Notes: generated by a model from the sequence alone, not told the origin. DNA of 64,000 bases from CAVRXT01 sp049644285 (GCA_049644285.1 JBARRP010000174.1:1-64000), one strand, 5' to 3'. Counted from the first letter of the stretch, positions 44,469-54,348 are shown. Translations and numbers: made by a program.

Positions 44469-46715
44469 CTACTGAGGTGTCACCTCCAAGAGCAAATGCT
44501 CGGTGAATTCCGCGGGCAGTTTTGCGGTCGGTCCCGTCACCGTGCCCAGTTCCTTGCCTCCCACGTAGTCTGTCACTTTGTAGGTCCGCGCCCCGAGCCC
44601 TCGCAATTCAATCGCGCCTTTCCAGGGCTTCCGGGGGTCCGGCGAGAAGAAGGCGTAATACATCGCGCCATCTTTCTCGATGGCGTAGCCCTCGGGGACG
44701 TCATATCCATACACGTAGAGATTGCGAAAAGTTCCGCGTGAGAGCATCTTCTGGTTGTAAATTCCGATCCACCGCTTCCACTCCGTTTCTTTGTCCGAAG
44801 TGAGATACACGTCTTTGTACTTTGACCCGTAAGCCGGCCACGTAAATTTCGTGCCGAGCACGCCACCCGTACCGAGCGTCGAAGCGAAGTCACGGCCAAG
44901 GTCGCGTTCGTTCGCATCAAGCCCGGTGATTTTCGTCAATTCCACGTGATCGCCGTACACCGCGGCCTGCGGCCCCAGCAGCGCCTTGTACATCTTGACG
45001 CGCCGGCGCACCTGACCGGAGCCGACCGGATCGGCCGTCACCGCCTGGTCCATGTACCGGAACCAGGCCAGATTCGGCGGCGTCCCGCAAGGACAGCTCT
45101 GCGTGACGCTCTCGGGTTTCAACGCCCGCGTCGTCTCGAAAATAATTTTGTACACCTCGCCCATTGCGTAGATCGAATCGTTGGGCGATTTGTGGTGGTG
45201 CTTCGGGTTGTAGCAGGCGGGAACGCTGTAAATGTTGTCGAGCTTGCTGCCATCGAAGTCCCAGTCGCGAATAAACTTTTCCGTGAGCTGCTTGTAATAC
45301 TGCCGCACTTCGGGCACAGCGGGGCAGAGCGTCGCGAGGTTTCGCGCCATTCGCGCCGGCTTGCCGTTCTGGTCGAGAACGAGCCAATCCGGATGCTCGC
45401 GGACGACTTTGGAAACCGTGTAGTGGTGTGATTCATATCGCGAGTGGCCATCCTCAGCGGCGAGCGGCAGCCACCAGAGCTGGAGCTTGATTCCGTCCCG
45501 GTGGAAATCCTGCACCATTTTCCGAATCGAGTCGCCCGGGAATGTGTCGGAACGCGGCTCCCAATCCCCGTAGGCGTTGAACCAGCGGTCATCGAGTGTC
45601 GCCCAATGGATGCCAAACTCTTTCAGCTTCGGGACCGTTCCGAGCATCTGCGCCGGCGTGACGTTGAACTCGTAGCCCCAACCGCACCAACTCACGCCGT
45701 AGTCTTCATCCGTAGGTTTTGTCTTCCCGAGTCCTTCGCGATCGAGCACAGTCGAATACAAGCTGAGCGGCTCGTAGTAATCGCCCGCATACACAGCGAC
45801 AAAACTGCGCGGCGTCGAATACGTTTCTCCAGGCCCCAGCGTAGCCGCATCGACGATATCCATCGACACGTCCACTGCCCCGTTTGCTTCGGTCGAAACC
45901 GGCAGCGCCACCACCATCGGCAATGTCTCAATGTGGCCGATGGCTTCGCCGACATGCGCCGTCCACAACGCGACCACCGGAATGCCGCCCCCCACGGTGC
46001 CCAAGTCGCCCTTGACCTGCACCAGCGATCCCATCTGGTTTTGTTGCGAGAATTTCTCCGGAATTTCGAACACGTTTTCCTTGCCCCATTTGATACTCGC
46101 GCCGTGAAACGACCACATCTCGTGAGGCTTGGCTTGCGGATCGGAAAGAGAGGCGCTCAACCGGTGATGCTGCGCCGAGATTTTCTCCAAATGCAAACTG
46201 GCACTGCCTGTATTTTTCACCGCCAGCGAAGTGACCGCGATTCTAGGAAAATCGTCGTAGACTTCGATGGCCAGCGTCTTGTCGAGGCCGGCGCTCGGAC
46301 TGTCGCCGGAAATCTCAACGCGTTTGCCGCGGTCCCCGATCTTTCCGCGGGCGTCTGAAATTCGCGCGGCACTGAGATCCAGCGAGACGTCCAACACCGG
46401 CTTCCCGTTTACGACGATCCAATCGCCGGACCGCTCAGCCGGATCATCGAGAGTCAATCGCTCCCCGCCCTTCAGCAGGAAGGCCTGAATGTAACCTGAC
46501 GGCAGAATGTCGAATTCGGCTTCGGAAGATTTGATTGTCACGGGCCCGCCGGGATTCACAGTCACAACGATGTGCGAGGCCGGCGTCGATGGCGCAGCCG
46601 GCGCCGGTTTCTTGCCGCACCCGGCAACGAGGCAAAATCCTGCCGCCAGCAGCCAAGCCGCCGGAGCAAACAAACGCGCCGCTCTGGCAATCGCCTTTAA
46701 TCCTGCTCGCTTCAC
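44469..46715 (-). CDS. Lipoprotein GH36/GH-D-like glycosidase (alpha-galactosidase-like)
   Basis: 748 aa. A lipoprotein signal ends in the lipobox LVAGC, so the enzyme is membrane anchored. An N-terminal beta-sandwich (SGYIQAFLLKGGERLTLDDP) precedes the catalytic barrel with YGVSWCGWGYEFNVTPAQML, THE WATLDDRWFNAYGDW segment, LQLWWLPLAAED, and DWDFDGSKLDNIYSVPACYN where Asp493 in KLDN fits the GH36 nucleophile. Then come ALKPESVTQSCPCGTPPN and a C-terminal beta domain. The substrate is an alpha-galactoside-like or related sugar, not certain. It is divergent from the LacI gene. Confidence 0.78.
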   Translation of the reverse strand: MKRAGLKAIARAARLFAPAAWLLAAGFCLVAGCGKKPAPAAPSTPASHIVVTVNPGGPVTIKSSEAEFDILPSGYIQAFLLKGGERLTLDDPAERSGDWIVVNGKPVLDVSLDLSAARISDARGKIGDRGKRVEISGDSPSAGLDKTLAIEVYDDFPRIAVTSLAVKNTGSASLHLEKISAQHHRLSASLSDPQAKPHEMWSFHGASIKWGKENVFEIPEKFSQQNQMGSLVQVKGDLGTVGGGIPVVALWTAHVGEAIGHIETLPMVVALPVSTEANGAVDVSMDIVDAATLGPGETYSTPRSFVAVYAGDYYEPLSLYSTVLDREGLGKTKPTDEDYGVSWCGWGYEFNVTPAQMLGTVPKLKEFGIHWATLDDRWFNAYGDWEPRSDTFPGDSIRKMVQDFHRDGIKLQLWWLPLAAEDGHSRYESHHYTVSKVVREHPDWLVLDQNGKPARMARNLATLCPAVPEVRQYYKQLTEKFIRDWDFDGSKLDNIYSVPACYNPKHHHKSPNDSIYAMGEVYKIIFETTRALKPESVTQSCPCGTPPNLAWFRYMDQAVTADPVGSGQVRRRVKMYKALLGPQAAVYGDHVELTKITGLDANERDLGRDFASTLGTGGVLGTKFTWPAYGSKYKDVYLTSDKETEWKRWIGIYNQKMLSRGTFRNLYVYGYDVPEGYAIEKDGAMYYAFFSPDPRKPWKGAIELRGLGARTYKVTDYVGGKELGTVTGPTAKLPAEFTEHLLLEVTPQ

Positions 46716-46878
46716 TTTTGTTCTCGCTTCGGCAGCTCACCGAAACCGCTGAAAGTTTTGTTGGACGTTCGGATGATATACTTTGTCCACTTGTGAATCA
46801 CAGTCTCTTTAATCCGTTCCGCGCCCATTTGTTGCAATTCGCATCTCAATAAGCTATTTACAGGTCTGGAGCCAGTGC

Positions 46879-47952
46879 TTGCGCCGGCGAAAAGACAAGA
46901 ACTCCACGATCACCATTCGAGATGTAGCCGAGGAAAGCGGCTTCTCCGCTGCGACTGTCTCGATCGTGCTCAACAACGCGCCGCTGGCCCGCTACATCCC
47001 GCCTCCCACCAAGAAACGGATCGAAAGGGCGGCCAAGAAGCTCGGATACCGCCCCAATGTAATCGCGCGCTTCCTGCGCAGCAAGCGGAATCACACCGTC
47101 GGAGTCATGGTTTTCGACCTCAGCGATCCTTTTTGCATGCCGGTGCTCCGAGGAATCGAGGACTCTCTCTCGCAAGCATCCTATCTGCCGATCCTCGCCG
47201 ACGCCCGCAACGAGCGCAGCCGGTTCGAGCGGTATCTGGAGCGCATGCTCGACCGGCAAGTGGAAGGTCTGATCGTCGTGGCCAACTGGCTCTTCGTCGA
47301 TATCGATTTCCTGGCCGACCTCGAGAAGAGAAATATTCCCGCCGCAGTGATTGGCAGAGACTTGCCGAGAGGCACGATCAGCTCGGTAATGGTTGACAAC
47401 GAGACGGGAGCGCGCATCGCCCTCGAGCACCTTTACTCGCTTGGACATCGCAAGATCGCGTTCATCCGCGGGCCGAAAACGCTGATCGACACGGTTCCCC
47501 GATGGCGGGGCATTCGCGAGTTCGCGCGGTCGGTCGGGCTGGCATTGGATCCGCGACTCGTCGTCGACCTGCCCGAATCGCGCGATCCGAGTTCCAGTTT
47601 CGAGGGAGGATTCCGCCTCACGGAGGAGTTGCTCAAACGCAAGCGACGCTTCACGGCGCTCATGCCCTTCGACGACTTGACCTCCCTCGGCGCCATCCGC
47701 GCCCTGGCCAGGGCGGGTGTGAAGGTCCCGGAGCAATGTTCCGTGATCGGCTTTGACGATGTGGCGCCTTCCGCGCTATCCACTCCGCCTCTCACCACGA
47801 TCCGGCAGCCGCTGGAGACGATGGGAAGCACCGCAGTCGGCCTTGTTCTCGAGGGGATTAACGCGGTGTTTGAGAAGAGAGACATTGCAGCCGTGCATCG
47901 AAGGGTCGCTCCGGAGTTGGTTGTGCGCGAATCCACCAAACCGACTCCTTGA
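46879..47952 (+). CDS. LacI-family transcriptional regulator
   Basis: 357 aa from TTG 46879 with CTGGAG upstream. The helix-turn-helix is TIRDVAEESGFSAATVSIVL with the hinge AAKKLGYRPNVIARFLRSKR. The periplasmic-binding-protein-like domain has VMVFDLSDPFCMPVLRGIED, RSRFERYLERMLDRQVEGLI, GHRKIAFIRGP and IGFDDVAPSALSTPPLTTIR. The effector is a sugar or derivative. It lies between the GH36-like lipoprotein and the GH2 enzyme and probably controls one or both. Confidence 0.9.
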   Translation: MRRRKDKNSTITIRDVAEESGFSAATVSIVLNNAPLARYIPPPTKKRIERAAKKLGYRPNVIARFLRSKRNHTVGVMVFDLSDPFCMPVLRGIEDSLSQASYLPILADARNERSRFERYLERMLDRQVEGLIVVANWLFVDIDFLADLEKRNIPAAVIGRDLPRGTISSVMVDNETGARIALEHLYSLGHRKIAFIRGPKTLIDTVPRWRGIREFARSVGLALDPRLVVDLPESRDPSSSFEGGFRLTEELLKRKRRFTALMPFDDLTSLGAIRALARAGVKVPEQCSVIGFDDVAPSALSTPPLTTIRQPLETMGSTAVGLVLEGINAVFEKRDIAAVHRRVAPELVVRESTKPTP

Positions 47953-48016
47953 CAACTACAGCAGCAGCTTTCTTCCGGCGTGGCGCACTCCTCGGAATGA
48001 CACCGGCGAGAGTTTT

Positions 48017-50689
48017 TCAGTTTGTAGCACGCGGGACATTCCACCCATCCACTTCGACCGCCGGCGTCGCGCCTTGCAGATCGTTCGAACGAAATCCAGC
48101 GCTAATCTCACGCTTTTCTCCCGGCAGAAGCGAGATGTAGTTGTCGTCCCACCAGACCGGCAACACTTCGCCGCCGCCCTTGCCGCGGGTGACCTTCAGA
48201 CGAACCAGAAACGCCACCTGATCAGTGGGATTTTCGATTTGCACGCGGGCGACGCCTTTTTCTCCTTCCGTGTGAAATTGGCTCTTGTATTTCAGCGCCA
48301 CGGCAGGGAGTTGCGATAGGCCGGTCAAATCAGCGAACGAAGATTGTGGGGTGTAATACCACTTCGAGCGGTCCCAATCGAGCTGGTCGGGTTTGCTCGA
48401 GAGCCAATAGAAATTCGAGCTGACGAGCTGTCCGGAAGAATTCGTCAGATTGAGTTTCAAAAAATAGGTTGGAGGCAACGCGGGCACATCGGGGATCACG
48501 AATGCCTGGATGCTGCTGTCGGCCGGGGAATCGATTTTCTGCTCGCGTGAGAATTTTTCGACGCCGCGGAGATCGTAGATCTTTGAGGTCACGGTCAGGT
48601 TTGGGTAAGCCTGTTCATTTTGATTGGCGACGATTACTCCACGATCGAAGTAGGAATACTGGATGTGGAGAGGCTCGCAGGCTTTCTTCGTGCCGAAGTA
48701 ACCGCCCGCGGGGCGCAGGTAGTAGTCGTAGAGGTGCCAGATGATCGATGGCCAGGCGTTGTTCAGCATCCATTGAATCACGCCGGTCGCGCGGTACTTG
48801 TTCTGGCCGAACGCCTCGAACATGGCTCGCTCGCCCTCATACGCCATGGCTTGTGATTTCCAGACGTAGTCGTTCAGGTCCTTTGCCGGGCCGTAGCGCC
48901 TTTCGAGCGCGCGGGTATACAGCTTGATGTTAGCGAACTCTCCGCCTCCGGCGTGGTAATCCCAATACTCGTCGATGGGCCAGAGATGGTCCTTGCCGAG
49001 CATTGCTTCGAGGCTCTCGACGGGTGGAACCGCGGGGCCGGGGCTTGTTTCGGTGTTGAAACCGAAGGCGCCGCCGTGATGCGAGTCCTCGAGCCAGTAG
49101 TTGGCCGGGACGTAGTCGTAAGGGCCGGTCATCTTGACGCCGGTGTGTCCAGTGGGGCCTGTTTTCTTCTCCGTCGCCGAGGAAATGACCGGCTTGGGCC
49201 AGTCCACATCTTTCAGCACGCTGAGGTAAGCGGTCTCGATGTCGGCGGGCGGGGGATTGTCGCTGCCATTGAGCCAGACGAAAACGCTGGGATGGGTTCG
49301 CAAGCGCAGGGCCTGGTCGCGGAGCGATGCGGTGGCGACTTCGCGCTCATTCGAGTCCCAGCGCTTCCACCGTTCCCAATGATCGCAACAGCACCAGCCC
49401 GGCATCACCAGAATTCCGAAGCGGTCGGCGAGCGAGAAAAACTCGTCGGCGACAAGCTTTCCTTCGAGACGCACAGCATTCAGGTTCATCCCCTTGACGT
49501 AGGAGAAATCATCCGCCCAACGCTCGGGCGTGTCGCGCAGCATCATGTCGGGTGTATATCCACCGCCGCGAATCAGGACGTTCTTGCCGTTGATCTTGAA
49601 GAGACGGCCGCCGGTTTTGCCCAGCTCGGAAGTGATTTCATCCATGCCAAAGCGCAAGGTTTGCTCGTCGGAGACGGCAGCGTTCACCGCAAACTCGATA
49701 TGAAGGTCTTGCAGATTTTGCGCGCCCATCTGATAAGGCCACCACAGCGGCGGGTTCGAAATATTCAACTGCGGAATCTCTCTTGGCGAGAAGGTGATGA
49801 CCTTCGCTTCTTTCGAGGCAAGCGTGACGGGTTGGGAGAAGGAAGCCAGGTCTGGAATCGCGCCGCGCAGCGTTCCTTGAACCCGGCTGGCAGTGGCATT
49901 GCGCACTTCCGCGGAAACCGTGAGGTGCGCGATGTTCGCTCCTGGATCGAGTTTGGTGACCACCTGCGAATTGCGGACGGCGACGGGGCCGCTCGGCGCC
50001 AGGAAGACGTCTCCCCAGACGCCCATGTCTTTATCCGGCGGCAGCGGATTCCAATCCACGAAGGTGATGGCCAGATCGTGCGGCGTGGGCGGGAAGACCT
50101 CGACGGCGAGCGCGTTGGCCTGACCGGGCTTCAGGTGCTCGCTGACTTCAAATTCGTAGCGACGGAATGCTCCGGCCACGTTTTCGCCGGCAGCGATCTC
50201 GTGTCCGTTCAACCAGATGTTCGCGCGATAGTTGATGCCGCGGAAATTGAGCCAGGCTTTTTTCGCCTGCCACGCGTCCGCGGGAAGGATGAATTCGGTG
50301 CGATACCACCACGAAACGCGAAAGGGGCTATCGTTCGGCATGTCCTCATTCGAGAAGTTTGCGCCGATCTTGTAGCTTGTGCCCGGAATCTTGCGGAGGT
50401 TCATGCCGAAGTAAGGGTCGGGGTAAATTTTGTCGGCGACGAGCGCGGCCACCACGGTCGTCGGGACTGCGGCAGGATACCAGCCCTGGGTCGCGTAGCC
50501 GGGCTGGGAAATGGCGTCGCCGGCGTCTCTCACTTTCGCGGATGATTGAATGGCCCAGCCGTGTTTCAATTTCAGTGGAGCGTTGCCGTCGGCACGGGCG
50601 GAGGCAACGGCTGCGGCGGCGGCGAGCGCCGCGATGAGATACAAAATCGATTTAATGCAGCGGGCAGAAAAAAAGTTCAAGCGTTGCAA
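48017..50689 (-). CDS. GH2 exo-beta-D-glucosaminidase-like enzyme
   Basis: 890 aa from TTG 50689, with GGGAGG upstream and a signal peptide (YLIAALAAAAAVASARA). The jelly-roll domain (WWYRTEFILPADAWQAKKAW) and Ig-like domains surround the barrel. The acid/base motif is WLNGSDNPPPADIE with Asp477 where most GH2 enzymes have Glu, and the nucleophile is Glu547 in GFNTETSPG. An Asp acid/base about 70 residues before ETSxG is the mark of exo-beta-D-glucosaminidases (CsxA type) that trim glucosamine from chitosan oligomers. It is secreted and convergent with the LacI gene. This points to amino sugars for the locus. Confidence 0.82.
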   Translation of the reverse strand: MQRLNFFSARCIKSILYLIAALAAAAAVASARADGNAPLKLKHGWAIQSSAKVRDAGDAISQPGYATQGWYPAAVPTTVVAALVADKIYPDPYFGMNLRKIPGTSYKIGANFSNEDMPNDSPFRVSWWYRTEFILPADAWQAKKAWLNFRGINYRANIWLNGHEIAAGENVAGAFRRYEFEVSEHLKPGQANALAVEVFPPTPHDLAITFVDWNPLPPDKDMGVWGDVFLAPSGPVAVRNSQVVTKLDPGANIAHLTVSAEVRNATASRVQGTLRGAIPDLASFSQPVTLASKEAKVITFSPREIPQLNISNPPLWWPYQMGAQNLQDLHIEFAVNAAVSDEQTLRFGMDEITSELGKTGGRLFKINGKNVLIRGGGYTPDMMLRDTPERWADDFSYVKGMNLNAVRLEGKLVADEFFSLADRFGILVMPGWCCCDHWERWKRWDSNEREVATASLRDQALRLRTHPSVFVWLNGSDNPPPADIETAYLSVLKDVDWPKPVISSATEKKTGPTGHTGVKMTGPYDYVPANYWLEDSHHGGAFGFNTETSPGPAVPPVESLEAMLGKDHLWPIDEYWDYHAGGGEFANIKLYTRALERRYGPAKDLNDYVWKSQAMAYEGERAMFEAFGQNKYRATGVIQWMLNNAWPSIIWHLYDYYLRPAGGYFGTKKACEPLHIQYSYFDRGVIVANQNEQAYPNLTVTSKIYDLRGVEKFSREQKIDSPADSSIQAFVIPDVPALPPTYFLKLNLTNSSGQLVSSNFYWLSSKPDQLDWDRSKWYYTPQSSFADLTGLSQLPAVALKYKSQFHTEGEKGVARVQIENPTDQVAFLVRLKVTRGKGGGEVLPVWWDDNYISLLPGEKREISAGFRSNDLQGATPAVEVDGWNVPRATN

Positions 50690-51171
50690 GGCGCCTCCCG
50701 GTCGATTTCATTTCTTTTGCGCGTCCGTATCTTAGCAGAGAACGGCAGTTGACAGTCCACTGTTGAAAGTTGAAAGAAAAACCGCGCTGCGGGGAGCAAA
50801 GACAAACAGACTCACCACAGAGTGCACAGAGGTCACCGAGATCGGAGAGGACAGAGACCACGGAGACGAAGGCACTTGATAGTCGACAGTTGAAAGTTGA
50901 AAGAAAAACCGCAGCGGGACCACGGGGCGGCAAAGATCGAAAGACTTTACCGCAGAGGCGCCGAGCGCGCGGAGAGACTCTCGACAGGCTCGGGACGAAA
51001 ACGCTCGACGGGTTTCCGCTTTCCCTACAGAAAAGTTGAATTTTGTGGCGATTTGGCGAGAGGCCGATTGTTTGTTTTCAATGAGTTGGGGCGAATTTAG
51101 TTTCATCGGTGTAGTGAGTAGGAACGATCAGCCTGGCGCGATGAAGGCACAATTCTGAAAAGGAGAGAACC
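50690..51171. repeat. Intergenic region with a 37-bp direct repeat
   Basis: Positions 50749-50785 and 50876-50912 match at 34 of 37 bases (both contain GTTGAAAGTTGAAAGAAAAA), 127 bp apart. Between and after them lies purine-rich CACAGAG/GACAGAGACC-type sequence of the sort often seen as degenerate filler in soil-bacterial genomes. No reading frame is credible. The right end carries the promoter and the AAAGGAGAG ribosome site of the cupin gene at 51172. Confidence 0.5.
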
Positions 51172-51720
51172 ATGCAGAGGGCAATGCTAAGTGTTCTTGC
51201 AGCTTTGTTCGCGGTTTCGACGACGGCAGACCAAACCCCGCCGAACCCGACTTCGGCGACGGATGTGAGCGCCGCCGACATCGAGGCTACCCTGAAACAA
51301 GAGATGGCAAACTCAAACCCGGTCAACGATATGCCGATTCGTGTGGTTGACGCAGGGGGCTACAACGTCGGCATCGGGTTAGTCCATCGGCTCAAAGTGG
51401 AAAAGGGAGGCGGAAGCGCGTCGCACGACAAGGTGACTGAGGTTTTTCAAATCCTTGAGGGCTCTGGAACGCTGGTGACGGGGGGCACGCTGGTGGATCC
51501 GCAGCGACGCGACAGCCCCACCTCGATGGCCAGGTACATGCAGCTCAACGGCCCCGGGGTAAGCGGCACTGCCGTTCAGGGGGGTGTGAGCCGGCGGATC
51601 GCAAAGGGGGACATGGTGATCATTCCTGCGGGCACGCCTCATTGGTGGTCCGAAGTCCGGGAGACGCTTACGTACACCGTCGTGCGGGTCGACCCCAGCC
51701 GAGTTATAACCCTCAAGTGA
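51172..51720 (+). CDS. Secreted cupin-domain protein
   Basis: 182 aa, AAAGGAGAGAACC before the ATG. A short signal (MLSVLAALFAVSTTADQ) is followed by a cupin: IGLVHRLKVEKGGGSASHDK and VTEVFQILEGSGTLVTGG (motif 1 region), then IAKGDMVIIPAGTPHWWSEV (motif 2 with the second metal His). Several metal-ligand positions are kept. The substrate is unknown. It resembles the first cupin (363-830) in being exported and in standing near a propeller gene. Confidence 0.8.
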   Translation: MQRAMLSVLAALFAVSTTADQTPPNPTSATDVSAADIEATLKQEMANSNPVNDMPIRVVDAGGYNVGIGLVHRLKVEKGGGSASHDKVTEVFQILEGSGTLVTGGTLVDPQRRDSPTSMARYMQLNGPGVSGTAVQGGVSRRIAKGDMVIIPAGTPHWWSEVRETLTYTVVRVDPSRVITLK

Positions 51721-51850
51721 GCCGGATCCTGCGGATAACGTGTCTCGCCCGCGCTGACACAAAATCGAGGTCGGGTCAGTGACCTTTGTCTAGCATGGCG
51801 CTGAAAAACCATTTAGATTAAAGACCATCCCTTCAATGAAAAGAGGCTAA

Positions 51851-52351
51851 ATGTCCACCTCGCACCCGCGGTTCACGGCGCGAATCGAGGGCTCTCCAGA
51901 GACCATTTTTGACCTGATTGCCGACATGCCGAATTACGGTCGCTGGCTCCCGGGTTCGGAAGCGTTCGGCGGGACAACGGAGGTATCGCCATATCCGGTC
52001 CGTCTCGGCACAACCTATCTCGACGCGGGACCGGCGGGCCAGAGGCCGGGCTCCGTCACGGGGTATGACCCTCCGAAGTACATCGCCTTTCATCACACCA
52101 TGCTGTTGAAGCGAGGCCCGCTTACCGCAAACATTGACGTCCATATTCGTTACACGTTTGAGCCAATAGAACGCGCGACATGCGTCATCCGCGCTCTCGA
52201 TCTCACGATCCAAATACCCGGCCTACTGAAGGTGGCGGAGCCCCTGGTCGTATCCGCGTTCCGTAAGGAGAATGTGCAGATACTCGCCGAGCTGAAACGT
52301 TACGTCGAAGCGCAACCGAAGCAACGCGTTGTCCCACCTGATTCTCGCTGA
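51851..52351 (+). CDS. SRPBCC-fold (START/PYR-like) protein
   Basis: 166 aa: RFTARIEGSPETIFDLIADM, then PNYGRWLPGSEAFGG, GQRPGSVTGYDPPKYIAFHH, a strand run VHIRYTFEPIERATCVIR and a long C-terminal helix VAEPLVVSAFRKENVQILAE. This is the polyketide-cyclase/SRPBCC fold that binds hydrophobic ligands. No signal peptide. The GAAAAGAGG before the ATG is a weak ribosome site. Function unknown; a paralogue of the same fold is at 55856-56287. Confidence 0.8.
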   Translation: MSTSHPRFTARIEGSPETIFDLIADMPNYGRWLPGSEAFGGTTEVSPYPVRLGTTYLDAGPAGQRPGSVTGYDPPKYIAFHHTMLLKRGPLTANIDVHIRYTFEPIERATCVIRALDLTIQIPGLLKVAEPLVVSAFRKENVQILAELKRYVEAQPKQRVVPPDSR

Positions 52352-52540
52352 CAGAAAGCGTAATAAGCATAGACTGACGTCGCTCAGTCGTACCCATCCA
52401 CTTCTCCTACCTAAATTGTGCGGTTCGACTGAACGGGCCTCGGTTCCCAGCAACAAGAAAATCCAGCGTCCCGATTTGGGGGCAAAGATCGAGTTGATAT
52501 CGGAAATTCCGGCCAAAATCTATTTCCGGAGGCTATAACA

Positions 52541-53137
52541 ATGTTGCGAAACTCAGTTTCAAAAAGAAACCTGATCTCGATTTCCTTGGGCCTGCTGGCA
52601 CTGGCAGCCATGGCTCTCGCTCTGGTGCCCAAAGGAGCCGTAGCCGATGAGGAAGCACGATTCAAGGGAGCTTTTACGGTCGAGTTCGAGGGGATTTTTG
52701 CAACGGGAGGCTGCGCCCCCACCGATACTAATTGCAGCACGTGTACCAACAACTCCAGCGTTTATATTGAGGCGCAGGGTATTGGTGACACATCGCTGGG
52801 TACGCTGTTCTTTAAGCTCCTAAAATGTTTCAATCCTGCGGTGGGCCCCTTTGGGACTTACTCAGGGACTTTAACGGCGACCGCTCCTAACGGAAAAGAT
52901 TCCGTGACTTGGGCCTATTCAGCACACAACGACAATGCGGGAGATCCCTACGGCTTCGGCCCGTTCAGTGGCGAGTTAACGATCATGAAGGGAACGGGCA
53001 AATTCGAGGGCGCACATGGGAGTGCAAGCTTCACGGCCGCGTCGGGCCCCGGCTCGCCCGGACCGAGCGCCACCAGCTTCGTGGGGAATGCGTTCTATTC
53101 AGTCCAGGGAAAGCTTGGATTACGCGACGACGACTAG
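52541..53137 (+). CDS. Secreted hypothetical protein
   Basis: 198 aa, with GGAGGCTATAACA before the ATG. Signal peptide ISISLGLLALAAMALALVPKG. The mature protein has a small Cys cluster, GGCAPTDTNCSTCTNNSSVY, and a glycine-rich beta pattern with GTYSGTLTATAPNGKDSVTW and FSGELTIMKGTGKFEGAHGS. The 'tG-x-G-k-F-x-G-A-x-G' segment is common in secreted barrel or allene-oxide-cyclase-like proteins, but no family is assigned with confidence. Confidence 0.65.
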   Translation: MLRNSVSKRNLISISLGLLALAAMALALVPKGAVADEEARFKGAFTVEFEGIFATGGCAPTDTNCSTCTNNSSVYIEAQGIGDTSLGTLFFKLLKCFNPAVGPFGTYSGTLTATAPNGKDSVTWAYSAHNDNAGDPYGFGPFSGELTIMKGTGKFEGAHGSASFTAASGPGSPGPSATSFVGNAFYSVQGKLGLRDDD

Positions 53138-53144
53138 CACCCTA

Positions 53145-54272
53145 CTAGCGCAGCAGAACAAACTTCTGGACGCGCTTGCCGGTGTCGACTTCGCCGGTAT
53201 AGAGATTGCCCTGCGAGTCGGAGGCGAGCTGATGGACCCAGTGGAATTGGCCGGCGTTGCGGCCATTGTGTCCAAACTGACCGACGACGGTGCCGTCGTC
53301 GCGCTGCAGAATCCAAATCACGTTATTTGCGCCGTCGGCCACCAGAAGAAACTTTTGATGGTCGTCGAGCGAAAACCTTAACTCCCAGGCGGAACCGTTG
53401 GCCAAGGTCTGGGGACGCAGCGAGAACTCCTTCAGAAATTTGCCCTGTTTGGTGAAGACCTGAATCCTGTCGTTGACGCGATCGCAAACGTACACCAGGC
53501 CATCTCGCGAGATGTGCACACAATGGACCGGGTTGCGGAACTGCTGATTCGCAGCCGCCGCTGGATTGTAGGGGCCGGGATCGGCGTCGTTCGGGCGGTT
53601 GCCGTACGCTCCCCAGAGGCGCTTGAAAGCGCCGGTGTCCGAGTCATAGACGATCACCCGTTTGTTCATGTAGCCATCGGCGATGTAAATCTCGTGGGCT
53701 TCGGAATCGACCTCAACGCCGGCCGGGCGTCCGAGTATGTCGGTGCGCAGGCTGTCGACCGGATCGGAAGAAGGATGTCCGATCTCCATCAGGAATTTCC
53801 CGTCGCTCTTGAACTTCAGGAGTTGCCGATCGGTGGGCCCATTTCCTCCGATCCAAACATTGTCATCCTTATCCACATAGATGGCATGCTCATTCGCGGG
53901 CCAGTCAAAACCTGCGGCAGGACCTCCCCAGGACTGGAGCAGGGTTCCTTGGGCGTCGAATTCGAGGACCGGTGGAGCAGCGAAGCAGCATTGTGTACGG
54001 GGTGGCGTCTGCGAGGCGGCTATTTCATCCGGCGTGTCCGAGTGCGGGCGTTGCAGAACCCAAATGTGGTCGTGCCGATCCACTGCCATGCCGCCCACTT
54101 GGCCCATGATCCAGTTGTTGGGCAACTCCTTGGGCCAAAAAGGGTCGACCCGATACTTCGGTGCGTCTTGCGCGAAGGCAGTGTAAGTGGCGGCCAGGGC
54201 GAACACCGCAGACCACATCATGAGGCTGACGAAGACTGCGGGGTGCTTCGACCGAGTTCGCGAAGTGTGCAT
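53145..54272 (-). CDS. Secreted NHL/peptidyl-hydroxyglycine lyase-like propeller
   Basis: 375 aa from ATG 54272, chosen over ATG 54284 because GGAGCG lies six bases before it. Signal peptide VSLMMWSAVFALAATYTAFA. Repeats include AVDRHDHIWVLQRPHSDTPD, AIYVDKDDNVWIGGNGPTDR, EIYIADGYMNKRVIVYDSDT and VYVCDRVNDRIQVFTKQGKF. The layout is that of the peptidyl-alpha-hydroxyglycine alpha-amidating lyase (PAL) propeller family, but the zinc-binding set cannot be verified by eye. It resembles the protein at 932-2290. The IS at 54365 is inserted just upstream of its start. Confidence 0.78.
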   Translation of the reverse strand: MHTSRTRSKHPAVFVSLMMWSAVFALAATYTAFAQDAPKYRVDPFWPKELPNNWIMGQVGGMAVDRHDHIWVLQRPHSDTPDEIAASQTPPRTQCCFAAPPVLEFDAQGTLLQSWGGPAAGFDWPANEHAIYVDKDDNVWIGGNGPTDRQLLKFKSDGKFLMEIGHPSSDPVDSLRTDILGRPAGVEVDSEAHEIYIADGYMNKRVIVYDSDTGAFKRLWGAYGNRPNDADPGPYNPAAAANQQFRNPVHCVHISRDGLVYVCDRVNDRIQVFTKQGKFLKEFSLRPQTLANGSAWELRFSLDDHQKFLLVADGANNVIWILQRDDGTVVGQFGHNGRNAGQFHWVHQLASDSQGNLYTGEVDTGKRVQKFVLLR

Positions 54273-54348
54273 GAGACGCTCCATTCGACAGGCTTGAGAA
54301 CAGGCTGAAACTGCGGCGGAGTATAGGTGTGCAGTCAGGGGCTGTCAA

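Noticed and set aside
48953..50545. 530-codon open frame on the plus strand
   Set aside because: Antisense shadow of the GH2 gene, with no motifs and no start signal.
50690..51171. CRISPR-like array in the repeated intergenic region
   Set aside because: Only two copies with mismatches and a 90-bp gap; no regular spacers and no cas genes.
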